This document shows positions 57,736-64,000 of a stretch of 64,000 nucleotides of DNA, piece after piece. The notes below the pieces were generated by a model that worked only from the letters and a program-made list of their open reading frames with translations, had not been told where the DNA came from and did not search any database. Origin of the DNA: JAEUPI01 sp046348365 (lineage in GTDB: Bacteria > Pseudomonadota > Gammaproteobacteria > Burkholderiales > Burkholderiaceae_C); contig JAXMEL010000004.1 of NCBI GenBank assembly GCA_046348365.1, positions 310,001 to 374,000 on the forward strand, read 5' to 3'. Position 1 is the stretch's first letter. Each line of letters begins with the position of its first letter. A program made the translations under genes and the position numbers.

Positions 57736-58989
57736 TCAGCTCACTTGCGATGCCACGGTGCCCACGTCGCGCAGCAGGTTCTCGGCGATCGGGCCGCTGC
57801 GGCGCATCGCGCGCTCGCGTTCGAGCTGGCGGTTGACGAGTGGCCAGTCGAGGTCCATGAAGGTCAGCGGCTCCAGCTTGTTTGCCACCGCGTCGCGCAG
57901 CGTGCGCGCGAGCGATGCCTTGGTGATCGCGCGGCCGCCGAGCCCCGCCACCACGGTGCACACCTGCGCCTGCTGGCCCGCCAGCGCCAGCCGCACGTCG
58001 GTGGTCACCACGCCGCCCAGCCCCACCGAGAAGCTCTTCTCGAGCACCACCACGCGCTTGGCGCCCTGCAGCGCCGCGCGCACCGCGGCGAGCGGGAACG
58101 GCCGGAACGAGGTGATGCCGAGCACGCCGATCCTGAGCCCGCCGGCGCGCAGCTCCTCGACGGTGTCGCGCAGCGTGCCGATCACCGAGCCGAGCGCGAC
58201 GACGATGGTCTCCGCGTCTTCGCAGTGGTAGCCGCGCACGAGCCCGCCGGTGTTGCGGCCGAAGCGCTCGCGAAACTCCTCGGCGATCTGCGGAATGCGC
58301 TCGAGCGCCATCGTCTGCTTGGCGTGCGCGAGGTAGCGCACCTCCATGAAGGCCTCGGGCCCGACCATGGCGCCGATCGACACCGGCTGCGCCGGATCGA
58401 GCACCTGGCGCGGTTCGTAGGGCGGCAGGAACGCGTCGACGTCGGCCTGCCCGGGCATGTCGACGCGCTCGACCGCGTGCGTGAGGATGAAGCCGTCCAT
58501 GCACACCATCACCGGCATGCTCAGTTCCTCGCCGAGCTTGAAGGCCTGGATGTGCAGGTCGAGCGCTTCCTGGTTGTGCGCGGCGAAGAGCTGGATCCAG
58601 CCGCAGTCGCGCTGGCTCATCGAGTCGCTGTGATCGTTCCAGATGTTGATCGGCGCGCCGATCGCGCGGTTGGCCACCGTCATCACGATCGGCAGGCCGA
58701 GGCCGCTGGCGTTGTAGACCGCCTCGGCCATGAACAGCAGCCCCTGGCTGGCGGTGGCGGTGTAGGTGCGCGCGCCCGCGGCGCTGGCGCCGATGGCCAC
58801 GCTCATCGCGGCGAACTCGCTCTCCACGTTGATGAACTCGCACGGGCTGAGCGCGCCGCTCTTCACCAGCTCGCCCAGGCCCTCGACGATGTGGGTCTGC
58901 GGCGAGATCGGGTAGGCGCAGATCACCTCGGGGCGCGACAGCGCCACCGCCTGCGCCACGGCCTGCGAGCCTTCGATCTGCTTACGCAT
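57736..58989 (-). CDS. 2-oxoacid:acceptor oxidoreductase alpha subunit (PorA-like)
   Basis: 417 residues from the ATG at 58989, which overlaps the gamma-subunit stop by 8 bases. PorA marks: GSQAVAQAVALSRPEVICAYPISPQTHIVEGL, FINVESEFAAMSVAIGASAAGARTYTATASQGL (the pyrimidine-binding region with its conserved Glu) and a C-terminal transketolase-like domain (VVALGSVIGTLRDTVEELR, GVLGITSFRPFP). With beta and gamma it makes a heterotrimeric core that oxidatively decarboxylates a 2-oxoacid to an acyl-CoA. Longer upstream starts fall inside the gamma gene and have no ribosome-binding site. Confidence 0.9.
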   Translation of the reverse strand: MRKQIEGSQAVAQAVALSRPEVICAYPISPQTHIVEGLGELVKSGALSPCEFINVESEFAAMSVAIGASAAGARTYTATASQGLLFMAEAVYNASGLGLPIVMTVANRAIGAPINIWNDHSDSMSQRDCGWIQLFAAHNQEALDLHIQAFKLGEELSMPVMVCMDGFILTHAVERVDMPGQADVDAFLPPYEPRQVLDPAQPVSIGAMVGPEAFMEVRYLAHAKQTMALERIPQIAEEFRERFGRNTGGLVRGYHCEDAETIVVALGSVIGTLRDTVEELRAGGLRIGVLGITSFRPFPLAAVRAALQGAKRVVVLEKSFSVGLGGVVTTDVRLALAGQQAQVCTVVAGLGGRAITKASLARTLRDAVANKLEPLTFMDLDWPLVNRQLERERAMRRSGPIAENLLRDVGTVASQVS

Positions 58990-59563
58990 GGTTGAGCTCC
59001 TCCATCTGGCGCTGCACGAACGCGTGCGCGTCGCCGGCTGCGGCGACATTGGCCTCGGCGACCGCGCCGCCGAAGGTGTGGCGGATCGCATGCACCACCG
59101 CCTGCAGCGAGACCTGGCCCGCCAGCGCCGCGAAGCCGCCGAGCAGCACCGCGTTGGGCAACGGGCGCCCGAGGTGCTTGAGCGCGATCTCGTTGGCCGG
59201 CACCGTGATCAGCCGCTCGCGCCGGTGGCGGGCCGCGGCGTCGGCGAGGCCGAGTTCATCGAATGTGCGACGGCTGTTGATCAGCACCCAGCCATCGCTG
59301 CGCAGGCCCTGGAACACGTTGACCTGGTTGAGCAGCGTCGGGTCCTGCACGATCAGCACGTCGGGCTCGACGATCGGCTCGCGCAACCGGATCTCGCGCT
59401 CGTCGATGCGGCAGAACGCCACCACCGGCGCGCCGGTGCGCTCGGAGCCGAAGCTCGGGAAGGCCTGCGCCCAGCGGCCTTGCTCGAAGGCGGCGATCGA
59501 CAGCATCTCGGCGGCGGTGACCACGCCCTGGCCGCCGCGGCCGTGGATGCGTACCTGGAGCAT
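58982..59563 (-). CDS. 2-oxoacid:acceptor oxidoreductase gamma subunit
   Basis: 193-residue gamma subunit: VRIHGRGGQGVVTAAEMLSIAAF at the N-terminus, FPSFGSERTGAPVVAFCRI, and TVPANEIALKHLGRPLPNAVLLGGFAAL near the end, all diagnostic of the POR gamma domain that binds CoA. The ATG at 59563 has a GGAGGA ribosome-binding site six bases upstream. It is the first gene of the gamma-alpha-beta-FAD/Fe-S operon. No separate small ferredoxin (delta) gene is present; that function is in the FAD subunit. Confidence 0.9.
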   Translation of the reverse strand: MLQVRIHGRGGQGVVTAAEMLSIAAFEQGRWAQAFPSFGSERTGAPVVAFCRIDEREIRLREPIVEPDVLIVQDPTLLNQVNVFQGLRSDGWVLINSRRTFDELGLADAAARHRRERLITVPANEIALKHLGRPLPNAVLLGGFAALAGQVSLQAVVHAIRHTFGGAVAEANVAAAGDAHAFVQRQMEELNHA

Positions 59564-59715
59564 GCGGGTGTCCTCCGTGCTGCCGCTTTGGCCTGCAGTG
59601 CGATCAGGATACCGCCGGCGCGGCCGGCGCGATGCTGGTGCTTTCGTTGACGCTTTGTGGTGCACCGCGAAAGCGAGTACCCTACAGGCTCCGATCCACT
59701 ACGAAAGGAGGTGAT

Positions 59716-59760
59716 ATGTCTACCACGTCTAGGTTTGGGGCGGAGCCCTCTCACACGTAG
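59716..59760 (+). CDS. Candidate 14-codon micro-ORF with near-perfect Shine-Dalgarno (or small RNA)
   Basis: GAAAGGAGGTGAT directly precedes ATG (59716), 13 bases complementary to the 3' end of 16S rRNA. The frame encodes MSTTSRFGAEPSHT and stops at TAG (59758-59760). A strong GC hairpin with a short T stretch begins 21 bases later, so the transcript would be about 100-160 bases. Internal pairing GGGC GGA GCCC lies within the frame. A TTGACG at 59647 resembles a -35 but I see no convincing -10. It could be a true peptide gene, a regulatory RNA that binds ribosomes, or a decaying leader. No host gene follows on the same strand. Confidence 0.4.
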   Translation: MSTTSRFGAEPSHT

Positions 59761-59780
59761 TTGGTTCTGTAGCCAGACCC

Positions 59781-59819
59781 GCGGGCGCTCCACACTTCGG
59801 TGGGAGCGCCCGCGTCATT
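59781..59819 (+). terminator. Strong hairpin between the micro-ORF and the helicase gene
   Basis: GCGGGCGCTCC (59781-59791) pairs with GGAGCGCCCGC (59803-59813) around ACACTTCGGTG-type loop sequence containing CTTCGG; GTCATTT follows. It serves the plus-strand micro-ORF and may also close the convergent helicase transcript. Confidence 0.75.
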
Positions 59820-61100
59820 TCAGGCTCTCGCGTGCGGCCTGGCCTTCGCCGCACGCTTGCCGAACGGCTTGCGCCCGGCGGGCTGGGTCTTCGATCGCGG
59901 CTCGACGCGCTTGGGTTCGAGCCCCGCGACCACCGCCGCCGGAATGCGCTGCGTGGTGAAGCGCTGGATGTGGTGGATCATCGCCGCGTCGCGGCGCTCG
60001 GCCAGCGTGACGGCCAGGCCCGCGCGGCCGGCGCGGCCGGTGCGGCCGATGCGGTGCACGTAGTCCTCGGCCTTCATCGGCATGCCGTAGTTGATGACGT
60101 GGCTGATGCTCGGCACGTCGATGCCGCGCGCGGCCACGTCGGTGGCCACCAGCACGCGCAGGTCGCGCGTGCGCAGGCCGTGCAGCACGCGGTTGCGGCG
60201 GCGTTGCGGCATGCCGCCGTGCAGCGACGCCACGCGGTGGCCCATCTCGTACAAGCGTTCGGCCAGGCGGTCGGCGTCGCGTTGCGTGCTGGTGAACACG
60301 AGCGCCTGGTCGACGTCGCGGTCGGTGAGCAGGTGATCGAGCAGCGCGTTCTTGTGCTGCAGATCGTCGGCCCAGTGCAGGCGCTGCTCGATGTCGGCGT
60401 GGGTGTCGGTGTGCGAGGCCACGTCGATGCGCTGCGGCTCGCGCAGCAGCGATTGCGCCAGGCGCCCCACGTGGCCGCCGAAGGTGGCGCTGTACATCAC
60501 CGTCTGGCGCTCGCGCGGCAGCGCCTGGGCGATGAACCGGATGTCGTCGATGAAGCCCATGTCGAGCATGCGGTCGGCTTCGTCGAGCACCAGCATCTCC
60601 ACGCGCGACAGCCGGGCCTTGCCCGACTGCATGTGGTCCATCAGGCGGCCGGGCGTGGCGATCAGGATGTCGAGCGGGCCGCTCAGCTGGCGCAGCTGCA
60701 GCGCGTAGGGCACGCCGCCGACCACGGTGGAAACGCGCAGACCGCGCACGTGGCGGCCATAGTTCAGCGCGGCCTTCGACACCTGGATCGCGAGTTCGCG
60801 CGTCGGCACGAGCACCAGCACGCGCGGGCCGGGCGCGGGGCCGCGCGCAGGCCGGCCGGCCGAAGCGGCGTCGGGCCGCGGGCGTTGCGCGGCGTCGTTG
60901 CGCGCCGCGAGCACGCGGGTCAGCGCCGGCAGCACGAAGCTGGCGGTCTTGCCGCTGCCGGTGCTCGACGAGACCATCAGGTCGCGTCCTTCCAGCGCCG
61001 GCGGGATCGCACGTTGCTGCACGGTGGTGGGCTCGGCGTAGCCGGCGTCGCGCACGGCAGCGAGCAGGGCGGGGTGCAGATTCAGGGATTCGAAACTCAT
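59820..61100 (-). CDS. rhlE: DEAD-box RNA helicase, RhlE-type
   Basis: ATP-dependent RNA helicase of 426 residues. Motifs in order: Q motif (FESLNLHPALLAAVRDAGYAEPTTVQ), I SSTGSGKT, Ia PTRELAIQV, Ib TPGRL, II VLDEADRML, III YSATF, IV ALVFTST, V VATDVAARGIDV and VI HRIGRTGRAG. A non-conserved insert of about 25 residues (RNDAAQRPRPDAASAGRPARG) separates motif I and Ia. The C-terminal tail is basic (KPFGKRAAKARPHARA), typical of RhlE-like enzymes that anneal or unwind rRNA. The ATG at 61100 is chosen because the family begins MSFESL; a longer frame to 61169 lacks support. Confidence 0.92.
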   Translation of the reverse strand: MSFESLNLHPALLAAVRDAGYAEPTTVQQRAIPPALEGRDLMVSSSTGSGKTASFVLPALTRVLAARNDAAQRPRPDAASAGRPARGPAPGPRVLVLVPTRELAIQVSKAALNYGRHVRGLRVSTVVGGVPYALQLRQLSGPLDILIATPGRLMDHMQSGKARLSRVEMLVLDEADRMLDMGFIDDIRFIAQALPRERQTVMYSATFGGHVGRLAQSLLREPQRIDVASHTDTHADIEQRLHWADDLQHKNALLDHLLTDRDVDQALVFTSTQRDADRLAERLYEMGHRVASLHGGMPQRRRNRVLHGLRTRDLRVLVATDVAARGIDVPSISHVINYGMPMKAEDYVHRIGRTGRAGRAGLAVTLAERRDAAMIHHIQRFTTQRIPAAVVAGLEPKRVEPRSKTQPAGRKPFGKRAAKARPHARA

Positions 61101-61331
61101 CGGACTCTTTCTCGAACAGGCGCGCAGATGAGCGCGCCAAGCGCCCGATGGTGCGGGCGCCTGGGACAAGTCACCGGGAGATCAGCTCGCGCACCCTGCA
61201 CCAGGCATGGTGGCCGGTGCGGCGCTACGGGAACAGTCAAGGCGACGGCATCGCCGCCGACCGCACCGCTTGCGGCGCCATGGGCTCCAAGAAGAAGGAG
61301 CGCGTGGCCAGGTCAGAGGGGATGAACGAAA
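61101..61331 (-). other. Leader region of the helicase gene
   Basis: About 230 bases without a gene. It contains a hairpin GCGCCCG / CGGGCGC (61141-61160) in the probable 5' leader and, on the minus strand, a TTGACT near 61240 without a good -10. Helicase genes of this type often have long regulated leaders, but I see nothing decisive here. Confidence 0.35.
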
Positions 61332-61354
61332 CGGCCGGGCGTTTGGCCCGGCCG
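61332..61354 (-). terminator. Terminator of the EcsC-like gene
   Basis: Perfect nine-base stem CGGCCGGGC (61332-61340) / GCCCGGCCG (61346-61354), five-base loop, followed on the minus strand by TTTCGTT. It lies 75 bases after the EcsC-like stop. Confidence 0.7.
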
Positions 61355-61429
61355 AGGTGCGAAGTATAGCGGGTGCGCCACACCTCGGCGTGAGCAACCG
61401 TGTCGACTCCGGCCGCGAAGCCGGAAGCC

Positions 61430-61930
61430 TCAGCCCCGCGGCGCCGGCAACGCGAGCTGCCGCGACACGGCCATGCACTGCTTGATGTGCTGCTCGCACA
61501 CGTATTTCAGCGCCGAGTAGGTCAGCGCCGCGCTCACCACCTGCCCGGCCACGGGCACGACCTTGGCCGCCTGCTGCGTGGTGAGGCGCACGCCGACCAT
61601 CTTCAGCGCGGCGAGCACCAGCTCGCGCGTCACGAGCCGGCCCACGAGCAGGCTGCCGCCGGCCGAGATGGCCTTGAACACCACCACCTGCCGGTCCGGC
61701 GCGAGGCGCTCGATCTGCGCCGGCGTGAGGCCGAACTTCTCGTTGATCTCGGGGATCACCTTCAGCAGCACGCCCACGTCGGTGAGCCAGTCGAGGCCCG
61801 GCACCGGCACCGCCGCCACGCCGGCGGCGAGCAGCGCGCGCTTGGTCACGAGCCGGCGGCACTGCCGCGCCACCGCGGCAATGTCTTGCGGCGTCTCCGG
61901 CACGACGACCCAGTGCGCGGGCTCTGCCAT
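61430..61930 (-). CDS. EcsC/DUF697-like membrane-associated protein
   Basis: 166-residue protein. Core: RRLVTKRALLAAGVAAVPVPGLDWLTDVGVLLKVIPEINEKFGLTPAQIERL, a pattern of the EcsC-like/DUF697 group, and two glycine/alanine-rich hydrophobic stretches (AISAGGSLLVGRLVTRELVLAAL; AKVVPVAGQVVSAALTYSALKYV) that could insert in or lie on the membrane. No enzymatic motif. Function unknown. It lies 18 bases after the HicA-like gene stop on the same strand and has its own terminator. Confidence 0.75.
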   Translation of the reverse strand: MAEPAHWVVVPETPQDIAAVARQCRRLVTKRALLAAGVAAVPVPGLDWLTDVGVLLKVIPEINEKFGLTPAQIERLAPDRQVVVFKAISAGGSLLVGRLVTRELVLAALKMVGVRLTTQQAAKVVPVAGQVVSAALTYSALKYVCEQHIKQCMAVSRQLALPAPRG

Positions 61931-61948
61931 GGCCGCTTGACCGCAGCG

Positions 61949-62233
61949 TCAGCCCGGCTTCTCGCCGGTGTGCTCGTAGCTCGCGGGCGTCACGCCCGCG
62001 CGGCCCAGGAACGCGCGCACGTGCAGCACCGACTGGCGATCGACCTCGTCGCCGTGCGGACGGTGCAGCACGTCTTCCATGCGGTTGAGCGTCACGCGCA
62101 CGCGTGCGCCGGCGATCGGCTCCACGCTCGCGCCCACGTGCTTGAGCAGCGATTCGACTTCGCGCCAGTGCAGGTTGTGCGGCGGCGGGTCGTGGAAGAT
62201 GGCGCGGATCAGGTTGGTGTGGTGCCGGCTCAT
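61949..62233 (-). CDS. HicA-like protein without a HicB partner
   Basis: 94 residues from the ATG at 62233 (GGGAG ribosome-binding site). The first 60 residues fit the HicA mRNA-interferase fold as used in small dsRBD-like proteins: HHTNLIRAIFHDPPPHNLHWREVESLLKHVGASV then ARVRVTLNRMEDVLHRPH. The catalytic GSHxxF/Y motif of toxic HicA is not present (GARVRV instead), and no HicB gene lies on either side. It is therefore more likely an RNA-binding relic or a divergent regulator than an active toxin. It sits between the M20 and EcsC-like genes on the same strand. Confidence 0.7.
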   Translation of the reverse strand: MSRHHTNLIRAIFHDPPPHNLHWREVESLLKHVGASVEPIAGARVRVTLNRMEDVLHRPHGDEVDRQSVLHVRAFLGRAGVTPASYEHTGEKPG

Positions 62234-62298
62234 GCCTTGCTCCCGGTTGCGGCTGTCATGAGCGTACCCGATGGGCCGCGACCGCGGGATGCGCGCGA

Positions 62299-63483
62299 TC
62301 AGCCGCCATGCAAGCGCCGAAGCGCGTGGCGATACACGTCGTAGACCGGTTCGATGCTGGCCAGCTCGATGCGTTCGTTGGCCGCGTGGATGGCTTCGTC
62401 GCGCACGCCGAAGCCGCACAGCGCCGGCACGCCCAGCGAGGCCAGGTAGTTGCCGATGTTGGACGGCCCCACGATGCCCACCGGCACCTCGACGCCCAGC
62501 TGCTCGCGGCAGGCCTCGCGCATCGCCGCCACCAGTGGGTGCGATTCGCTCACGCGGTAGGCGGGCCAGCCGTCGATCCACTCGACCGCGCTGCGCGGCG
62601 CCTCGGGGCACAGCGCGTCGGCTTCGGCCACGGCGCGATCGACGGCCTCGCGCGCGGCGGCGTCGGTGAAGGTTGGCGTCAGGCGGATGTCGAGCTTCAG
62701 CTCGCACAGATCGGGCACCTGCGAGAAGCCTTCGCCGCCGCCATGGATGCCGGTGAGCGTGAGCTGCGGCGGCAGCGCGAAGGCCTCGCTCGCCGCGGGC
62801 AGCGGCAGCGCCTGCAGCCGCTGCCCCAGCGCGAGCGCGCGCGAGATGGCGTTCACGCCGCGCTGCCGTGCCGCGCCCGAATGCGCCGCGATGCCGCGCA
62901 CGCGGACGCGGCAGCGCACGAAGCCGCGGCAGCCGGCGAAGATCTGCGCCATGCCCGGGTAGCCGATCAGCACGCCGTCGGGCCGCGGCGGGCCACGGTC
63001 TTCGTGCGGATGATCGAAGAACGCGCGCGCACCGCCGAAGCGGCCGCTGTGTTCGTCGCAGTCGAACAGCGCGCCGATGCGCCCGGCAAAGCGCGGTTCG
63101 CGCTGCAGCTCCACCAGCAGGTGCGCGAAGATCGCCACGGCGGCCTTGGAGTCAGCGCTGCCGCGTCCGTGCAGCCAGCCGTCGGCGACCCGGGCCTCGG
63201 TGGGGCCGAAGGTCCACGACGCCGCATCGCCGAAGCCGGCGGTGTCGAGCGTGGCGTCGAGCACGGTCCAGCGGCCCGGCGCGTTGCCCGCGATCTCGCA
63301 GTACAGGCCCACCGCCTCGCCGGCCGGGCCGCGCAGCACGCGAGGCACCAGGCCGCGCTCGCGCAGCCAGCCGTTCATGCACGCGCAGATGCGCGAGAGG
63401 TCGTCTTCGCCCGCGCGGCTCGGGATGCGCACCAGCGTGCGGATCAGCTCGATGATCGATTCGACAGGCGCGGCCGCGTGCAT
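62299..63483 (-). CDS. M20-family metallopeptidase homologue with altered metal ligands
   Basis: 394 residues with the ArgE/DapE/M20 fold: catalytic domain, inserted dimerisation domain (about 185-300, AGCRGFVRCRVRVRGIAAHSGAARQRG) and C-terminal catalytic segment (GIVGPSNIGNYLASLG; GVRDEAIHAANERI). The first ligand motif, normally GHxD, reads ATLD (Thr78, Asp80). The bridging Asp111 in GRGSADSKA and general base Glu144 are kept, but the next ligand Glu is His145 (DEHSG). The C-terminal His remains. The chemistry may be changed or lost. Substrate unknown. It lies 65 bases before the HicA-like gene. Confidence 0.85.
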   Translation of the reverse strand: MHAAAPVESIIELIRTLVRIPSRAGEDDLSRICACMNGWLRERGLVPRVLRGPAGEAVGLYCEIAGNAPGRWTVLDATLDTAGFGDAASWTFGPTEARVADGWLHGRGSADSKAAVAIFAHLLVELQREPRFAGRIGALFDCDEHSGRFGGARAFFDHPHEDRGPPRPDGVLIGYPGMAQIFAGCRGFVRCRVRVRGIAAHSGAARQRGVNAISRALALGQRLQALPLPAASEAFALPPQLTLTGIHGGGEGFSQVPDLCELKLDIRLTPTFTDAAAREAVDRAVAEADALCPEAPRSAVEWIDGWPAYRVSESHPLVAAMREACREQLGVEVPVGIVGPSNIGNYLASLGVPALCGFGVRDEAIHAANERIELASIEPVYDVYRHALRRLHGG

Positions 63484-63526
63484 GCCGCCATTGTGCGGGC
63501 CGCGCCGCCGCGGCGAGCTCGAAACG

Positions 63527-64000
63527 TCAGCCGCGCCTTGCCTTCTCGATCGCCGCGATGTCGATCTTGCCCATCGTCATCATCGCCTCGAACGCGCGCT
63601 TGGCCGCGGCGCGGTCGGGGTCGGCGATGGCGTCCATCAGCGCGCGCGGCGTGATCTGCCACGACAGGCCCCACTTGTCCTTGCACCAGCCGCAGGCGCT
63701 GGCCTGGCCGCCGTTGGCGATGATGGCGTTCCACAGGCGGTCGGTCTCGGCCTGGTCGTCGGTGGAGACCTGGAACGAGAAGGCCTCGGTGTGCTTGAAC
63801 GCGGGCCCGCCGTTGAGGCCGAGGCAGGGGATGCCCAGCACGGTGAACTCGACCGTCAGCACGTCGCCCTCCTTGCCCGACGGGTAGTCGCCCGGCGCGC
63901 GGTGCACCGCGCCCACGCGGCTGTCGGCGAACGTCCGTGCATAGAACTGCGCCGCTTCCAGCGCGGCGCCGTCGTACCAGATGCAGATCGTGTTCTTGGG
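63527..64000 (-). CDS. PhnB-like VOC family protein (5' truncated by window edge)
   Basis: The frame is open to the right edge, so the start lies outside; about 157 residues are visible. The fragment contains NTICIWYDGAALEAAQFYARTF, FTVLGIPCLGLNGGPAFKHTEAFSFQVSTDD and the typical GWCKDKWGLSWQITPRALMDAI of the PhnB / 3-demethylubiquinone methyltransferase-like VOC group. The C-terminal AFEAMMTMGKIDIAAIEKA is also standard. Despite older names it is not known to be a methyltransferase. It ends 43 bases before the M20 gene start. Confidence 0.88.
   Translation of the reverse strand, partial: PKNTICIWYDGAALEAAQFYARTFADSRVGAVHRAPGDYPSGKEGDVLTVEFTVLGIPCLGLNGGPAFKHTEAFSFQVSTDDQAETDRLWNAIIANGGQASACGWCKDKWGLSWQITPRALMDAIADPDRAAAKRAFEAMMTMGKIDIAAIEKARRG

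Overview
The window is GC-rich, densely coded DNA that looks like the chromosome of an aerobic betaproteobacterium of the order Burkholderiales (a Rubrivivax/Leptothrix/Methylibium-like lineage is my best guess). The evidence is protein style: homodimeric-type AceE, an Lpd with its own lipoyl domain, a phaCAB cluster, map-glnD, DUF2788 and DUF2189. I see no rRNA, tRNA, CRISPR array, prophage or insertion sequence. Two short palindromic repeats lie inside genes.

Layout. (1) 1-5955: the pyruvate dehydrogenase operon aceE (5' cut off)-aceF-[HslV-like Ntn hydrolase]-lpdA; the protease-like gene sits between E2 and E3 with overlapping or nearly abutting ends. (2) 5995-31458: a complete Lap-type cell-surface adhesin locus: a TolC-like outer-membrane channel, a LapG-like periplasmic cysteine protease, a LapD-like degenerate GGDEF/EAL receptor, a 17.1-kb adhesin gene (5701 residues) and its HlyD and ABC exporter. 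A Nudix hydrolase gene is translationally coupled ahead of the exporter. (3) 32076-34183: FAH-family hydrolase, zeta-class GST isomerase and PgeF. (4) 34364-38143: phaC-phaA-phaB for polyhydroxybutyrate synthesis, ending in a terminator. (5) 38194-43836: minus-strand map-glnD-mnmH plus two small membrane-protein genes. (6) 43881-45107: a DUF4143-type ATPase with a palindrome over its promoter, inserted between map and purL. (7) 45249-54997: purL, GST, two VOC proteins, an FAD oxidoreductase, a 21-codon Lys/Ala-rich gene, two unrecognised small genes and a BenE-type transporter. (8) 55087-59563: a four-gene 2-oxoacid:acceptor oxidoreductase operon with a fused FAD/4Fe-4S subunit. (9) 59716-64000: a tiny ORF with an extreme Shine-Dalgarno, an RhlE-type helicase, an EcsC-like protein, a solitary HicA-like protein, an M20 homologue with changed metal ligands and a truncated PhnB-like VOC protein.

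How it works together. The Lap block is expected to be a c-di-GMP-controlled biofilm switch: LapB/C/E-type proteins export the adhesin, its N-terminal retention module holds it in the outer membrane, the LapG-like protease releases it by cutting a PAAG site at residues 107-110, and the LapD-like receptor sequesters the protease when c-di-GMP is high. The PDH operon supplies acetyl-CoA, which phaCAB can store as PHB. The 2-oxoacid oxidoreductase offers a second acyl-CoA-forming route whose substrate cannot be fixed from sequence.

Most promising unusual signals: the Ntn hydrolase inside the PDH operon; paired REP-like palindromes translated in frame within lpdA and purL; the 21-residue histone-like micro-gene; the 14-codon ORF whose ribosome-binding site matches 13 bases of the 16S 3' end; the probably leaderless DUF4143 ATPase with an operator-like palindrome; and the catalytically altered M20 protein.
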